Assembly: GCA_003344405.1 (NCBI GenBank)
Contig: NOWV01000064.1
Span: 310,001-374,000 of the forward strand
DNA: 64,000 nucleotides
Direction of reading: 5' to 3'
Source: Trichoplax sp. H2
Lineage: Eukaryota; Placozoa; Uniplacotomia; Trichoplacea
This document shows positions 48,301-60,159 of this stretch, one piece after another. Within the stretch, counting starts at the first letter, position 1; each line of letters opens with the position of its first letter. The notes under the pieces are model-generated. The model saw only the letters and a program-made list of their open reading frames with translations, searched no databases and was not told where the DNA came from. The position numbers were made by a program, and so were the translations under genes.

Positions 48301-51300
48301 ACTTAGATCGTCATTTTACAACTCGAGTTAAGCCTACTAAGAAAGTGATTCTCTCCCTCAATTATACGTTATGCAGATAAAATTAAATGGTTATCCACCC
48401 TAAACATGGGTCATAACCATGGGTATAACTTAAGCTCAATTCGCTAATCCTTAGAGTAAAAATAAGCAAAGCCCTTATAGGCATGGGATAGAAATGCCTG
48501 ATTTTGCTTTCTCTCATGGCGTTGTTGCTTTTCAATCCACTTTGATCAAGGTCCTTTGGATCTCATATTAGTAAGGTTCACTAGTTACTTTGGTTAGTCC
48601 AAACTACGTCGTAGACCAATGAAAATTTCCTATCCTAAATTACAATCCATGTTTTAGTTTCATTTTTTATATGGCTTCTAGCCTAAGATTCTGTATAGGA
48701 TTAATCAGGAGAACACACAATCACCAAAAATTTATCGTAGTGACTGACCTTGAATTGCGCTCTGCCCTAAATGAAGTTACCTTAAGCCTTAGACAATTGT
48801 CGAAATTATACGTTTGGATATTGCTTTCGAGGCTCTAATTTTGTGTTGTAAAAATAAAATGGGTGAAAATGTCAAAAAAAGTGGAAGGTAGCATTATGCC
48901 CAAAATGAAAGTACATCGATTTCGTTGCCAAGAACTTCAAGCCTTGTTGATAATGGATAAATTAGAATGATGATATTCTACTTGGCATATGACAAGAGAG
49001 AAGAATACTTGTTTTATCCCTTATTATAGTACAAGAAATGGATTTTTACAACTGTCCATCAAGGATTACAAGTGATTTCTAAGTCAACTTGTATAGAGAT
49101 TCGATCAAGGATTCTCAATCGCCATGATATCCTAACCTCTTCAACAGCCATCTGCTGCTAGTCTAATAATACATTTATTGCAATCACGATGGATTGGATT
49201 AACTTCCATTGCAGTCATAATAGATTTATTTTATTGACTCGAGGCGCCGAAAGCTTTTTCAATATTTTCCAAATAGAACCTAAGCAATACTGTGAGTACA
49301 TGAACCATTTCTACGACTTCTATCCAACCTGCCTAATCTCAGCGATTTTACGTTATCACTTGATTTTATAAACCAGAATAAATTTAATTAATCATCATCC
49401 TTATTCTGAAAAAGCATCCAAATTAATGGATCGTTAATTGAGTATGATGGAGGTCTAAAACTCAGATACAGCGAATGTCTTGTTTCATCATGAATAAATC
49501 AACCCAAAAAATGAAAAGTAAAATGATTTATGAATGACTGTTATAACCCATATTTAATGGACTAAATTTCATCGTTTATTTAGCTCTCTTTTCGTAAAAA
49601 TTGTGTACACGTATAGTGACCATTCTACAGCCCATACTTAAAGGATCGAATACTAGAGCTCAACGCTATCCAATTTCTAGCACTAATTACTACAGTAAAT
49701 TGTATTGTCGATAAATGCTTAACGGATCCATTTCTAACGTTATTAACCTCCTTCCTTAAAATGATTGATAATAACTAAAGTGCTAAAACAAATGCTTAGC
49801 ATGATCCAATTTCTAGCGTTAGTGAGCTCCTTTCCTAAAACGGTTTATTATGACTAGGCTATTAGATCCTTTCTTAATATAATTAAGAACGTCCACGGTA
49901 CTCCAGCCTATGCTTAACACGATGCAATCTTTAGCCTTCTTGAGCACCTTTCTGCAGCCGAGACGACGATCTACCAGGGTATGTAGCGTAATCGATAATC
50001 TACTAGCGAGCTCCATCGTCTGTCTTCTAACGCAAATGATCCTTTGGCAATATTGTGGAGGATGGCATGCTGCCAATCTTCACGATCGAATTGGATCAGG
50101 GTATTCTTCTCATCTTACACAGTAGTGGATAGCCTACAATGGCTACTACACATTATTATTGATTTAGCTGGGTAAATCGCATTGGTCCATTTTGTAGCAT
50201 TATACCAACAAGGCTGTGATGATATCGATCTTTCTTATTAAATTTTATCAATATTCTGTTTTCTTACGCTGACCAATTCCTATACTGCTATTCTCTTCCA
50301 ATTTCATCCAAATCGATCCTACGTGGTTAACTGACTTTCCCACGACGATATCGATACTATAAGGAACCAACTTTGTTCTTATTCATATGAACTATAATGT
50401 TTTTATTCAGATTGAATTTAAAGCTAAACATTTTAGGTTATATCAGAAAATACTTTTGTGGTTCACTATCGGCATCCTCGTTTAGCTCTTAGTTAATAAT
50501 AGCTTGTAAACTTAATATATCAGCCATCATAACTACATGACGCTTACGCACCTGCTAGTCTTTTACTGCACAAATGATCTGCTTCTTCTCATCTTATGAA
50601 CATTTAGGTTTAACAAGTGAAAGCTATCTTATGCTAGTCCTTTACAATAGGAATAGTTTGCTTTTTTTCTTCCTATTTAGGTTTGATAGAGAAAACTATC
50701 TTATGCTAATCCTTTGCAGTAGAAACAGTAATTGCTCCTACACCAGTAGAAATTACTCAGCAGTTGTGATACTATACTGGTTATTCAACTTTCATGAGTA
50801 TTGGTGACGTTCTTATAAGAACAAATAAGATCAATGCACTAATCACTCACTTTTTATTGGAACTCGTCAATAGTTACGGCATAGCGACAAAATAACGCTA
50901 TCAATAACGCATACTACGTCTTTAGATATATAATTAAGTCATGAAAGAAAGACTAATCATAAGAAATTCGGATATGGTCGTAGAAATACCCGTAAACAAA
51001 ATATTCAAATGGATTAAAAATTAGAGACGATAGCATAGCTCTGAAATGATCAATTAATTATCACACAAGCGGCTATACTCGTCATCTAGATAGATCTGAT
51101 CGGCCATTTTAGTAAAGGAACCAGCGCATTTTCTTTCTATTTTGCTTTTTCGAATGATTAAGATCGAATAAAATAGTTTGTAGTCCGTTATTGCAACAGA
51201 TTCGTATTCACTAAATATTGGACGAGGTCGAAGGTATAATCTTTATTCGATGAATCTTCCTTCAATAACCCAATGAATAAGATTATTTGTATAGGTTATG

Positions 51301-54300
51301 GATCGTATTCAATCAACGATAACAATCACTATTTACGCATGGATATAGTTGTTGAACTATAATACCAATCATGTTTTCGATTATCTTTCCCACGTACTAT
51401 TACTATTGAACTTGTTGTGGGCTTTAACAAAGTCTATTTATTGACCAATCCTTTACTTAGAAGGATTTCATTATCTTAGTATACAAGTAAGAATGTGCAA
51501 AAATGATATACGTGTATAGAACGATCGATATTTCTATAAGAAAATGATAACGTTGAGTATTTTCCGTGCTAAATAGAATGAGATCAATCCGTGCTGTCTT
51601 TTGCGACTAAAAATCGTAATCTGTTCTCGATCACTACTTTAGAGGAGAACAAGTTATACTTGACTTTTGGTGATCAATCCTGTACAAACAATCGATATTG
51701 CGTTGAAATCAAGCAATATTAGACCGTTTTCATTTTTAAACTCTCAATATTATCTTACTTGCTCTATTTTGCGGGATATTTTTGGGCATAGTAACTATGT
51801 CAAAGCTTAAGGAAGAGATGTATCGATAAAGAAGCATTACTACAATTTATTTCTGTCCTTTTAGTCAGTTTCTTTTTTAAACGCTCAATACTATCTTGCT
51901 CTATTTTGCGAGATATTCCTTTGCATGTTACCTATGTCAAAGCTTAAGGAGAACATGCGTCGATAAAGAAGCTTTACTATAATTAATTTCAATCCTTGTA
52001 GTCAGTAAAAAATGTTATAGCTGCACTACTAGAACGGATCGATTTGTAATCTTACTATGACATTATTCGCTGAGAGCTGTCAATATCCATAAATCGATAG
52101 AAAATATCGCCGTGTCACTATGCTTAACTAGGATTTAATATCATAGAAGACCAGTTGGACTAATCCTTAATAAACTCGATCATATATAACATACCTATAG
52201 AGATAACCATAGATAGATACCGTAGTGAGTCATGAATTCAAGAGAAAATTAGATTAAAATACAAGTATATTTGTCAGAAAAAATCACCAATTTATACCGC
52301 AAAATTCATTATGCGAAGTAGCCTTAAAGATTTCATATACTGTACATGTACCTAAATTGGTATATTAATGCTAGAGCTACTGGTACGGAAAATATCAATA
52401 GATAGTAGTAAAGTGGCTGGTAATTATTAAAATACTCTCATCCGAAACAAAACATGTGGACGTTTGTCTTTCTCAAATTTAAGTGATATAGGTCATTCTC
52501 ACCGAAGATTTATGCGTTTTAAAATAATAGCTATTTGCTATTTGCTTTAAAATCGTCGCTGGGATATTTTAAAACTTTTGAAAGTCCTCAATTATATGAT
52601 AATAATAATTTTTAATTTTAATGAATTTTCTTATCTTCTTGCCTTATTATTCTCACCTGGATATGTTTAGTTAGTTTAAACGCTATCGCTTACAGAGTAA
52701 TAATTTTTATGGACTTATCTGTCTTAAAATAGCATGGTGGTAATGATCCGTATGGATTTGTTGAATATGCCGAAAAGAATTCTGCAGCACGCGCATTAGA
52801 TGCAATGAATGGTTATAGCTTTGGCTCAAGGGTAAGTTCGATTAATAAGTAGCGATACCTATAATTTTCAACCTAATTTAATACTGTTTTTTGGCATATG
52901 ATTAATACTTTAAAAAAGTTTATTGTGTAATAATCCAATAGGGTACCCTAAAAATATACGATACTTGTTATACACGCTCTTAAATGAGGATTACGAATGT
53001 CGACTTTACTATAAGTAAAATAGATAGTAGCTGGCAATTGCGTTGCGTTGCGTTAATGAAATTATTTCACTATATTTTTTAAGCGGTGGGCTTAAAACTA
53101 ACATTTACAGCCTATACTGTAGAACTTGCTTTACAAATGTTATCAATCACAAGCCGCTAACGAAATTATTTTCATCCTATTTTTAAGTAACTGATTCACA
53201 ATTAACATCTACAGCCCTTGCTTTACTAATATTATCAATCAAAAGCCGCTAATTGTGCGCTATTGATAAAATTATTCTCATCCTGTTTTTTGATGAATTG
53301 ATTAATAGTTAACATCTACAGTCTATAGAACTTTCTTATTAATATTATCCATCACAAGCTAACAATTTTAAATTTATATGTGCACCAGTATGAGGAAGTG
53401 TTTTTTTAGTAATTACCAAAAAGTGATCTCGCCAAGACGCAAGAAAATCTCCACGAAAAGCTAATGCGAGTAAAAAATGAGTTCATAATATTCGCAAAGT
53501 CTTCATTTAGACTGACAGTTGAAAAAATTGATGTTCACATTTGCAAGGAAACGGAATGTCTCTTGCGTTTCATTTAGCTTTACTTAAGAGATATGAAAGA
53601 TAGTAAAATTATAATTTTAGTATGGTGTTATCAACACTTAAATAGGAAGCACTCTAGTTATCTTCTCTCTAAGAATGTAACGCGGATGATGATATGATAT
53701 CAGGATGTCAAATCTTTTTAATTTGATCTTATTAATACACTAATCGATACAATTTTAATCGAACGAAAGGATTCTTTATAAAGACTAACGTAATAGTAGA
53801 GCTTACGATAGATGACATTCAGAATATTCTACATTTCATATCTCTACTACGCAGCTAAAATCATCAAATACACTTTTCATATGTACATTCTAATTAATTA
53901 AATTAATAGGATATGGAGATTTTATGATAATATTAGAGTAGATTGATTTAGATTTTTGGTACAATGAATAGATTTTACTTAATTGAAATTAGTTCAGCAG
54001 ATATTAAAATGAAAAATATGAATATTATTTTATACTTATTACATGCCAATGTAATGGATGGTACTCTACTAAACTATTGGCATCCATATTATAAAAATTT
54101 ATAAAAGATGAAACAACGATCATTTTTTGTATATCGTTGATAGATAATAGCTTAAAAAAATTGTCCGTTGTCGATGTTGTTGATCCAATTTCAACTTCCC
54201 ATACTCATTTCCATCTATTGTTATTTCTCCTACTTTTACGGATTGCTTTGTAACTCTTTACGACGTCTGTCTTCCGCAAGCTTTTATGCTTAATGTGTTC

Positions 54301-57300
54301 CCTTCCCCTCATTTGTCTTTATTGCGTACTGGCTCTCTGTTCCACTTGATATACTCTTTCTTCCACTTTTACTGTAATCGCAATTGTTAATAATACGGGT
54401 ATACTCACGATATCATATCTAAGAAAACAATTACCAATAATACATTAGTACCCATAGGTTGGGATAAATTAATTTAGTCCTTAAATAGGGATTTCTGTTG
54501 CTAACTTGATTTTATAAACTACATCTCATCACCTACGGTAACGTCAAAATATTTCTTACAGATTATTTCACGCTTCTACTCGTTTACTTCTGACGGCATT
54601 GAATCATTTTCCATTTACAGCTACTTAACTGACTAATTATTGCTTACGGCTGATTTTAGATCATACTTATTGTATCATTTGTAATTTAAAAAATGATATG
54701 ACATTATCTAGAGTTAAAAGAAAGATTCATGAACTTATTGGTAAAATTTAGTATATAGTAATACTGTACTTTACAGTACCTTGCCAAAATTTAGTAATTC
54801 AATTTACTTGACTATAATTAAGGAATACTATTGTGTTGTAACTAACATCTTGCACCATCAACCATTAATAGAAATGCACATGCAAAAAGTATACGGTATG
54901 CTAACTATATCTATCCGCTAAGATGAAGTTATTCCAATACTTGAATGAAAGTCAGTATATCCCCTCTTTTTTAAAATAATCACGATATCTCACCTTAATT
55001 ATACATAATTAATATCTTTATTATCGATTCGTTTAATTCGGTTATAATGGCATAGATCATATCAGTAAAATTCGTTAATTAATTCAGATATCACATAAAG
55101 TTAAATGTAGTGAATACATTTTGCCTCAATAACAATCCAATCGATAATTGGTCAAATTTAGGATGGAAATAGTTTTAGTAATTTTTTAATTTACTCATCC
55201 GGATTGCCGCTTTTCATTCATTACTACTGATTTAAAACGTTCTTTAGTACCTTTCCTAATACACATTAATTTTTCCTTAAGAATGTGGAGAAATTGAGTA
55301 CAATAACACCTCCAAAATTACTATTCATATGCATGTAATAGCACAATTTATTTTTGATTACTTCTCAATGAATCGATGACAAACCCCTACAAGGGAGTTG
55401 ACATTTTTAATCCGTTCTAGAATTATAACACACTACAATGTAACTTCATGCAAGAAATAATTAATGAGAGATTGCAGTTTGGTCTACCTTTGCAATTTAA
55501 TGATAGTTTGTAGCTGAAGTAGTAGTTCTTTTTTTATTGAGTTGTGATCTTTTAATCCTATGGAATTTGCCATCTTAAAACCTTAGCGTGTATTGATGAG
55601 AATACTTCCTTCTTTCTAATCAATTTTAAAAAAGTAAAAATTTGTTTCAATTAAATTAGGAACTCCCATTTTTTTATACTATTGACATAGATCTTACGAT
55701 ACTTTGTTGATATTCTTTCCGATCATTTCATAATCGTTTCTAACAACTGGATTTGCATAATATTGATTTCATTATAGGCAATCAAGGTTAACTGGGCTAC
55801 CAATTCTAGCATGAGAAAAGACACAAGTAAGCTTAACTTTCATGTTCTATTAAAGTTTTGAACTATATCATAGATTGCCTAAGTTGTAATTCCGATGTCT
55901 ATATTCGTTTGAAGAAATATCTTTTTATTATCACTATGAGATAAAACGTTCAATCGTAAACTAGCTATCTGTTACTGTGATTCAATTTATACTTGAAAAT
56001 GGACGAATGCTTTTAGTATAGTATTCACAAACCGACTCTGTGATAGACAACGTGTACTTTGGTGGTGGGGCTGAATTATAAAATTTTCTTTTCCCGTATA
56101 TATTTCCTTGCGTATATATACTGTAATTCATACTTAATATATTGTAGTTTGATACTGTAAGCATAGCTAATAGTTATTATTTAAAATTAGATTTTAGGTG
56201 CAAATGAATTATACAGTAATTATAATTATTAGTTTCAAATAGGCTAAGAAACAAAATGAAGCTGTGTAGTAAAACTTCAGTCTGTTGCTAATACATGTAA
56301 ATTCCTTGCAAATACATACTATAAAGGTAGCTAACATTTCAAGTATTAGCTATAATCGGTATATATTCCTAAACATCGCATAAATAATAACCAATCAACC
56401 CTAAAGGTAAACAGGGTATACCGAGTCTAATTTTATTAATTAATAACTCGAAGAATATATTGACAGTTTGCACTGTTGTCAGTTATAACCGCTACCATGA
56501 TTTCTAAAATTTAAGATGATGTTAACATAAACGTAATTTCATTGTTTATTGCGTTTATTCTTCCTAAATTGCGAAATTAAACCAAATATTATTAAAGAAT
56601 ATACCTGCTATAATGTTATAAAATGTTGGATAGATGTAGTAAAATATACATTTAGATACACACCCAATATCCATACTACAGTATATTGAATTAATCGTAG
56701 TTTTTCTGATATTATACTATCCAAACAAGAACTAGGATGCACAGTATGGTCAATAAATACGCTATCTTTCTTTTATGCCTAATTATCTTATTCAATGTAA
56801 CGATGATAGTCGATTCTATAAGATATATTATGTTTTAGCGTATGCACAAAAAATAGAATAGGCTTCTTTATACCGTTCTATACTATTTCTAATATACTGA
56901 CGAGTATCAGATTGACTGTATGCCTGATGCAGTACGAGGAAAACCTATTATTAATATTGCATTTGCATCTTTTATTAAGGTTACAGTGCTAATGTACATA
57001 TACTATATTAATGTGTCTTGATAACAAATTTGCCATTTCATATAGAAATATTTTTCACGAATTCAGTTTCTTAATAGGATAAATTTTGCAGCAAAAATCA
57101 GCTCATGCATGACTTATGAAGGCATGCATTTTATTTCATAATTAGAACAAAGCGTTATTGTAATAGTACCCTTAATTTTTTTTAATTTGCTCTTGACATA
57201 TCGGCATATAAGAGGATGATTTTGAAGTCTCGTGTTAGATAGGCTGTAATATTAAGGTTATCTATCAGATGGACTGACTAAAGAGCACTTATTGGTGGTT

Positions 57301-60159
57301 ATTAGTGTAATTTCACTCCCGAATTGATTAATCTATCTCAAATAGATTTCTATATTTACATGCATTTACCGCATTGATATTATACATTTATCATGCTAGT
57401 CAATCAAGTATAGGTAGTGAGATATCCGCTAACAGATGCAGATGAAATTTTATTTTCACTTCCAAACCTAAAAAATTTTATGACTTATAAATGCCGTATG
57501 GTAGTCATGTAATTATTATTTTAACTGCACTCAATGCCGCTTCAAAATTAGCTTCTATAGCATGATGAATTGACGCTATATCATCCAGAATATTTCTTAA
57601 ATGTTAACCTTCTTATGTCATTAAAATTTCATACTCAGTAGTATCTTATGAAATAGACTCTATCTAAAGCGAATAATTACTTACATGTGATACATTATAT
57701 TATTAGATCATTACCACATCTTTGTTGGAGATTTGAGTCCTGATATTGATACAACGTTACTTCGAAGTGCTTTTAATCAATTTGGTCATGTATCGTAAGT
57801 ACTATTATCTAATTTTTCTTGATCCATAACGACATAAGATATAATTCAATCATTTTTGATCTAGTGATGCTAGGGTAGTGAAAGATTCCGCCACTGGAAA
57901 GCCAAGAGGATATGGATTTGTATCATATCAGTTCAAACATGTAAGTATAACGGATAAAAAAATTTTTAACTTTAAAAGAATGTAAGTGCGACTCTAGTTT
58001 GTCTTCTCTGAATTGAATACAGTAGTATAATGATCGAATTTATCATCACTGAAGTACAATTGCGCCAGTATTGCAGAAAGTGCTAGCGAAATTGATTTTA
58101 TTTACTCAAACCATAGTGATTATCAATCAAATATTGCTATAATTTTATATGTAATAATCGTTGCATGTTTGAGTCAAGATACTTTAAAATAAAGGTAGCA
58201 ACTAAGCAGATAATGTGATACACAGTAGTTATAAATTACTTATATTAATTTTTCTTATAGGAAGCGGAAAATGCAATGCAATCAATGAACGGTGAGATAA
58301 AATCTAAATAGTTATATCATGTTTTTCCAGCAATTTAATAATACTCATAACACAAATATACTTGATTTTAAATTGAACGTAGGCGCTTGGCTTGGTGGTA
58401 GAAATATCCGTACTAACTGGGCTACTCGCAAGCCTGGAGCAACAACTAATCGGCAAAATAGCGACTCAAGTAAGATTCAATACGAATACGAATAATTTAA
58501 ATTTGAAATTTAAAGTTAAAAAATGGATCACCAAGAATTGGCTTTCTAACTTTAGAGTCTGATCACGTTGTATAGAATTATCCTAAGTAAAGAATAAATA
58601 ACGAATTACTAAATCCATAAAATCCATTACTAGTTCCATATTTTTGATGAATAATGTACTATCGTTATTTTGGTAGTCTAATTTCTTAGTTAATGATGGT
58701 CTAATACAGTATTGTCGCTTTCATATACGCGTACGGTTAATGACTTAGTTAAAATATCAATAAATGAAGCAGGATATGTATAGTATACTTGTAAAACGTT
58801 CATTAATCAACTGTCTACCATATGGCGTGCTTCAAAATTCAAGGTTCAACAAAATCATTAAATTATGACGAAATATATCTACAAACTGCTGTTTACAATT
58901 GTACCGTCTACGTTGGTAACTTAAGTGCTGGAACTACGGAAGAAACTTTGCGGCGCATTTTTATTCCGTTCGGTCCTATTGCAGACATTAGAGTCTTTCC
59001 CGATAAAAACTACGCCTTTATTCGTTATATGTCGCATGATCATGCTACCAATGCTATCGTAGTAATCCATGGTACTGCAGTTGAGGGATCACAAGTTAAG
59101 GTAAAGAAAGAAATTTCTAATTTGTCGCAGATGCATATATTTACGAGGTTAAATATCATGTATTCCTTCGTATGTCATTGAGATGGCAAATTTAAAACAT
59201 ATCTTAGTGTATCTTCTATACTAAAATGAGGATATTAAGCACATGGCCGATTAAAACAATATAACCTACTGATCGTCGACAGTCGATTATAATTAGAATA
59301 GATTAGTTAAAATTTGATCGCTCAAACAATAGGGTAAATTATGTACACATTTATCTAGAATATTTCTATCCAATAGGATAGAATAACCTACATGCGTATA
59401 TTTAGTTCAACTTTATCTTATTATGACTTAAATAATACATGCATATCCTCATTTGATTCTTTAGTGTTCCTGGGGTAAGGAAGCAAATGATCCAATATTG
59501 GCTCAACAGGTGAATTTAATTAAACTAATTTCAACATGATGATTTTAAATATAATTTAGACACTTAATACTCTTATGGTATAATTAAATATTCAAAATAA
59601 CGTGTATGTCATCTAGGCACAACAGCAATTACAATTTCCGCAGTATTATTTTCAACAACAACCTCAGCAAGTTTTCCAACAGCAACCACAACCATTTATG
59701 CAGCCGATACCAGCACCGCCATATCAAGTGTATACTCAATATCAACAATTTGGGTAAGATGCCATAATCTATAAAATTTACTTTTCCAAGTATATGAAGA
59801 GCTTGTAACGCAATATAACTGGTCTAATCGACATTAGCTGGAATTGGAAAGCGTAAAAAGAATTAATATATTGTTGTGATATTTACTGGACCGATGATAA
59901 GTAATTTATGAATGTTATACTAATTTACATCCTATCTATCTCTTTTAGTAATCCCGTAATGATTCCCATGGTGCAACAAACTGCTTATGCAAATCAAGTT
60001 ACTCCGAGTACACAACAGCAAGCACAAATGATTCCAACTCAGCAATCATTAGGTGTGGTAACTCCTGCAGCTGCACGTGGTGCTCCAATTCTACCAGCAC
60101 CACAGCCAGCTACAGCAACAAGTTATCCAGCGATGCAGCAAAGCTATCAAGTACAGTAA
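45304..60159 (+). CDS. TIA1: TIA1/TIAR-type RNA-binding protein, 11 exons, 398 aa
   Basis: Three-RRM protein binding U-rich RNA: splicing regulator, translational repressor and stress-granule nucleator. Exons: 45304-45420, 52733-52831, 55778-55826, 57707-57794, 57865-57940, 58261-58291, 58383-58469, 58844-59100, 59465-59509, 59617-59753, 59949-60159; phases close to 398 aa (human TIA1 386). RRM1 has RNP2-like YIGNLD and RNP1-like DPYGFVEY. RRM2 (from about 92) has IFVGDLSPDIDTT and KPRGYGFVSY. RRM3 (from about 200) has NCTVYVGNL and KNYAFIRY. Family linkers AIKVNWATNS, GGRNIRTNWATRKPG and CSWGKE are present. The C-terminus (284-398) is Gln/Pro-rich, as in prion-like TIA1 tails. The ATG at 45304 is preceded by an in-frame stop, but TATTATAG before 45324 could instead be an acceptor from an unseen 5' exon. 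TIA1 and TIAL1 cannot be separated. Confidence 0.92.
45787..45805. repeat. Homopolymer junction T8G11
   Basis: Eight T (45787-45794) followed directly by eleven G (45795-45805), within TIA1 intron 1. Confidence 0.9.
46600..48010. repeat. Seven-copy degenerate array, unit about 185 bp
   Basis: The core YATTTATTCCTC recurs at about 46755, 46936, 47120, 47318, 47489, 47670 and 47869 (spacings 181, 184, 198, 171, 181, 199). Each unit also contains AATTTGATTAATCAGT before the core. After it come AACATGG..TACAACATAATCA, CTAAACAAATTAGAAAA, TAGCATTTATCGTGCGTAGA and AAGTTACTCYTCTCTC. Weaker partial units flank the array at about 46400-46600 and 48090-48230. Confidence 0.88.
49670..49960. repeat. Degenerate short tandem repeat, unit about 75-115 bp
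   Basis: The block GATCCAATTTCTAGCGTTA followed by GAGCTCCTTTCCTAAAA recurs, diverged, near 49672 (first half only), 49729, 49804 and 49920. Alignment by eye only. Confidence 0.5.
50576..50732. repeat. Two-copy tandem duplication of about 75 bp
   Basis: Copies share TTTAGGTTT, GAAARCTATCTTATGCTA, TCCTTTRCARTAG and AAYAG. The first spans about 50576-50656 and the second about 50657-50732. Within TIA1 intron 1. Confidence 0.7.
51721..52003. repeat. Two-copy tandem duplication, unit about 140 bp
   Basis: Copies at 51721-51861 and 51862-52003 share TTTTTAAACKCTCAATA, GCTCTATTTTGCG, CTATGTCAAAGCTTAAGGA, TCGATAAAGAAGC and TTTAGTCAGT/TGTAGTCAGT ends. Within TIA1 intron 1, about 730 bp before exon 2. 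Confidence 0.8.
52832..55777. other. TIA1 intron 2, 2.9 kb
   Basis: AT-rich intron containing the 105 bp array at 53034-53360. Nothing else was recognised. Confidence 0.6.
53034..53360. repeat. Array of about 3.5 copies, unit about 106 bp
   Basis: AACATYTACAG recurs at 53099, 53204 and 53311. Each is followed by CTTTACTAATATTATCAATC-like sequence, AAGCCGCTAA, AAATTATTTTCATCCT and TTTTTAAGTAACTGATT-like sequence. A partial unit (TTAATGAAATTATTTCACTA) precedes at 53053. Confidence 0.85.
55827..57706. other. TIA1 intron 3, 1.9 kb
   Basis: AT-rich, with no repeat array or exon-like segment recognised. The remaining TIA1 introns are under 600 bp. Confidence 0.6.

Larger units (their letters stand above)
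45421..52732. other. TIA1 intron 1, 7.3 kb, array-rich
   Basis: By far the longest intron in the window; most others are 60-900 bp. It holds a seven-copy array (46600-48010), smaller duplications at 49670-49960, 50576-50732 and 51721-52003, and a T8G11 junction. No alternative exon with RRM similarity was recognised. Confidence 0.7.
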
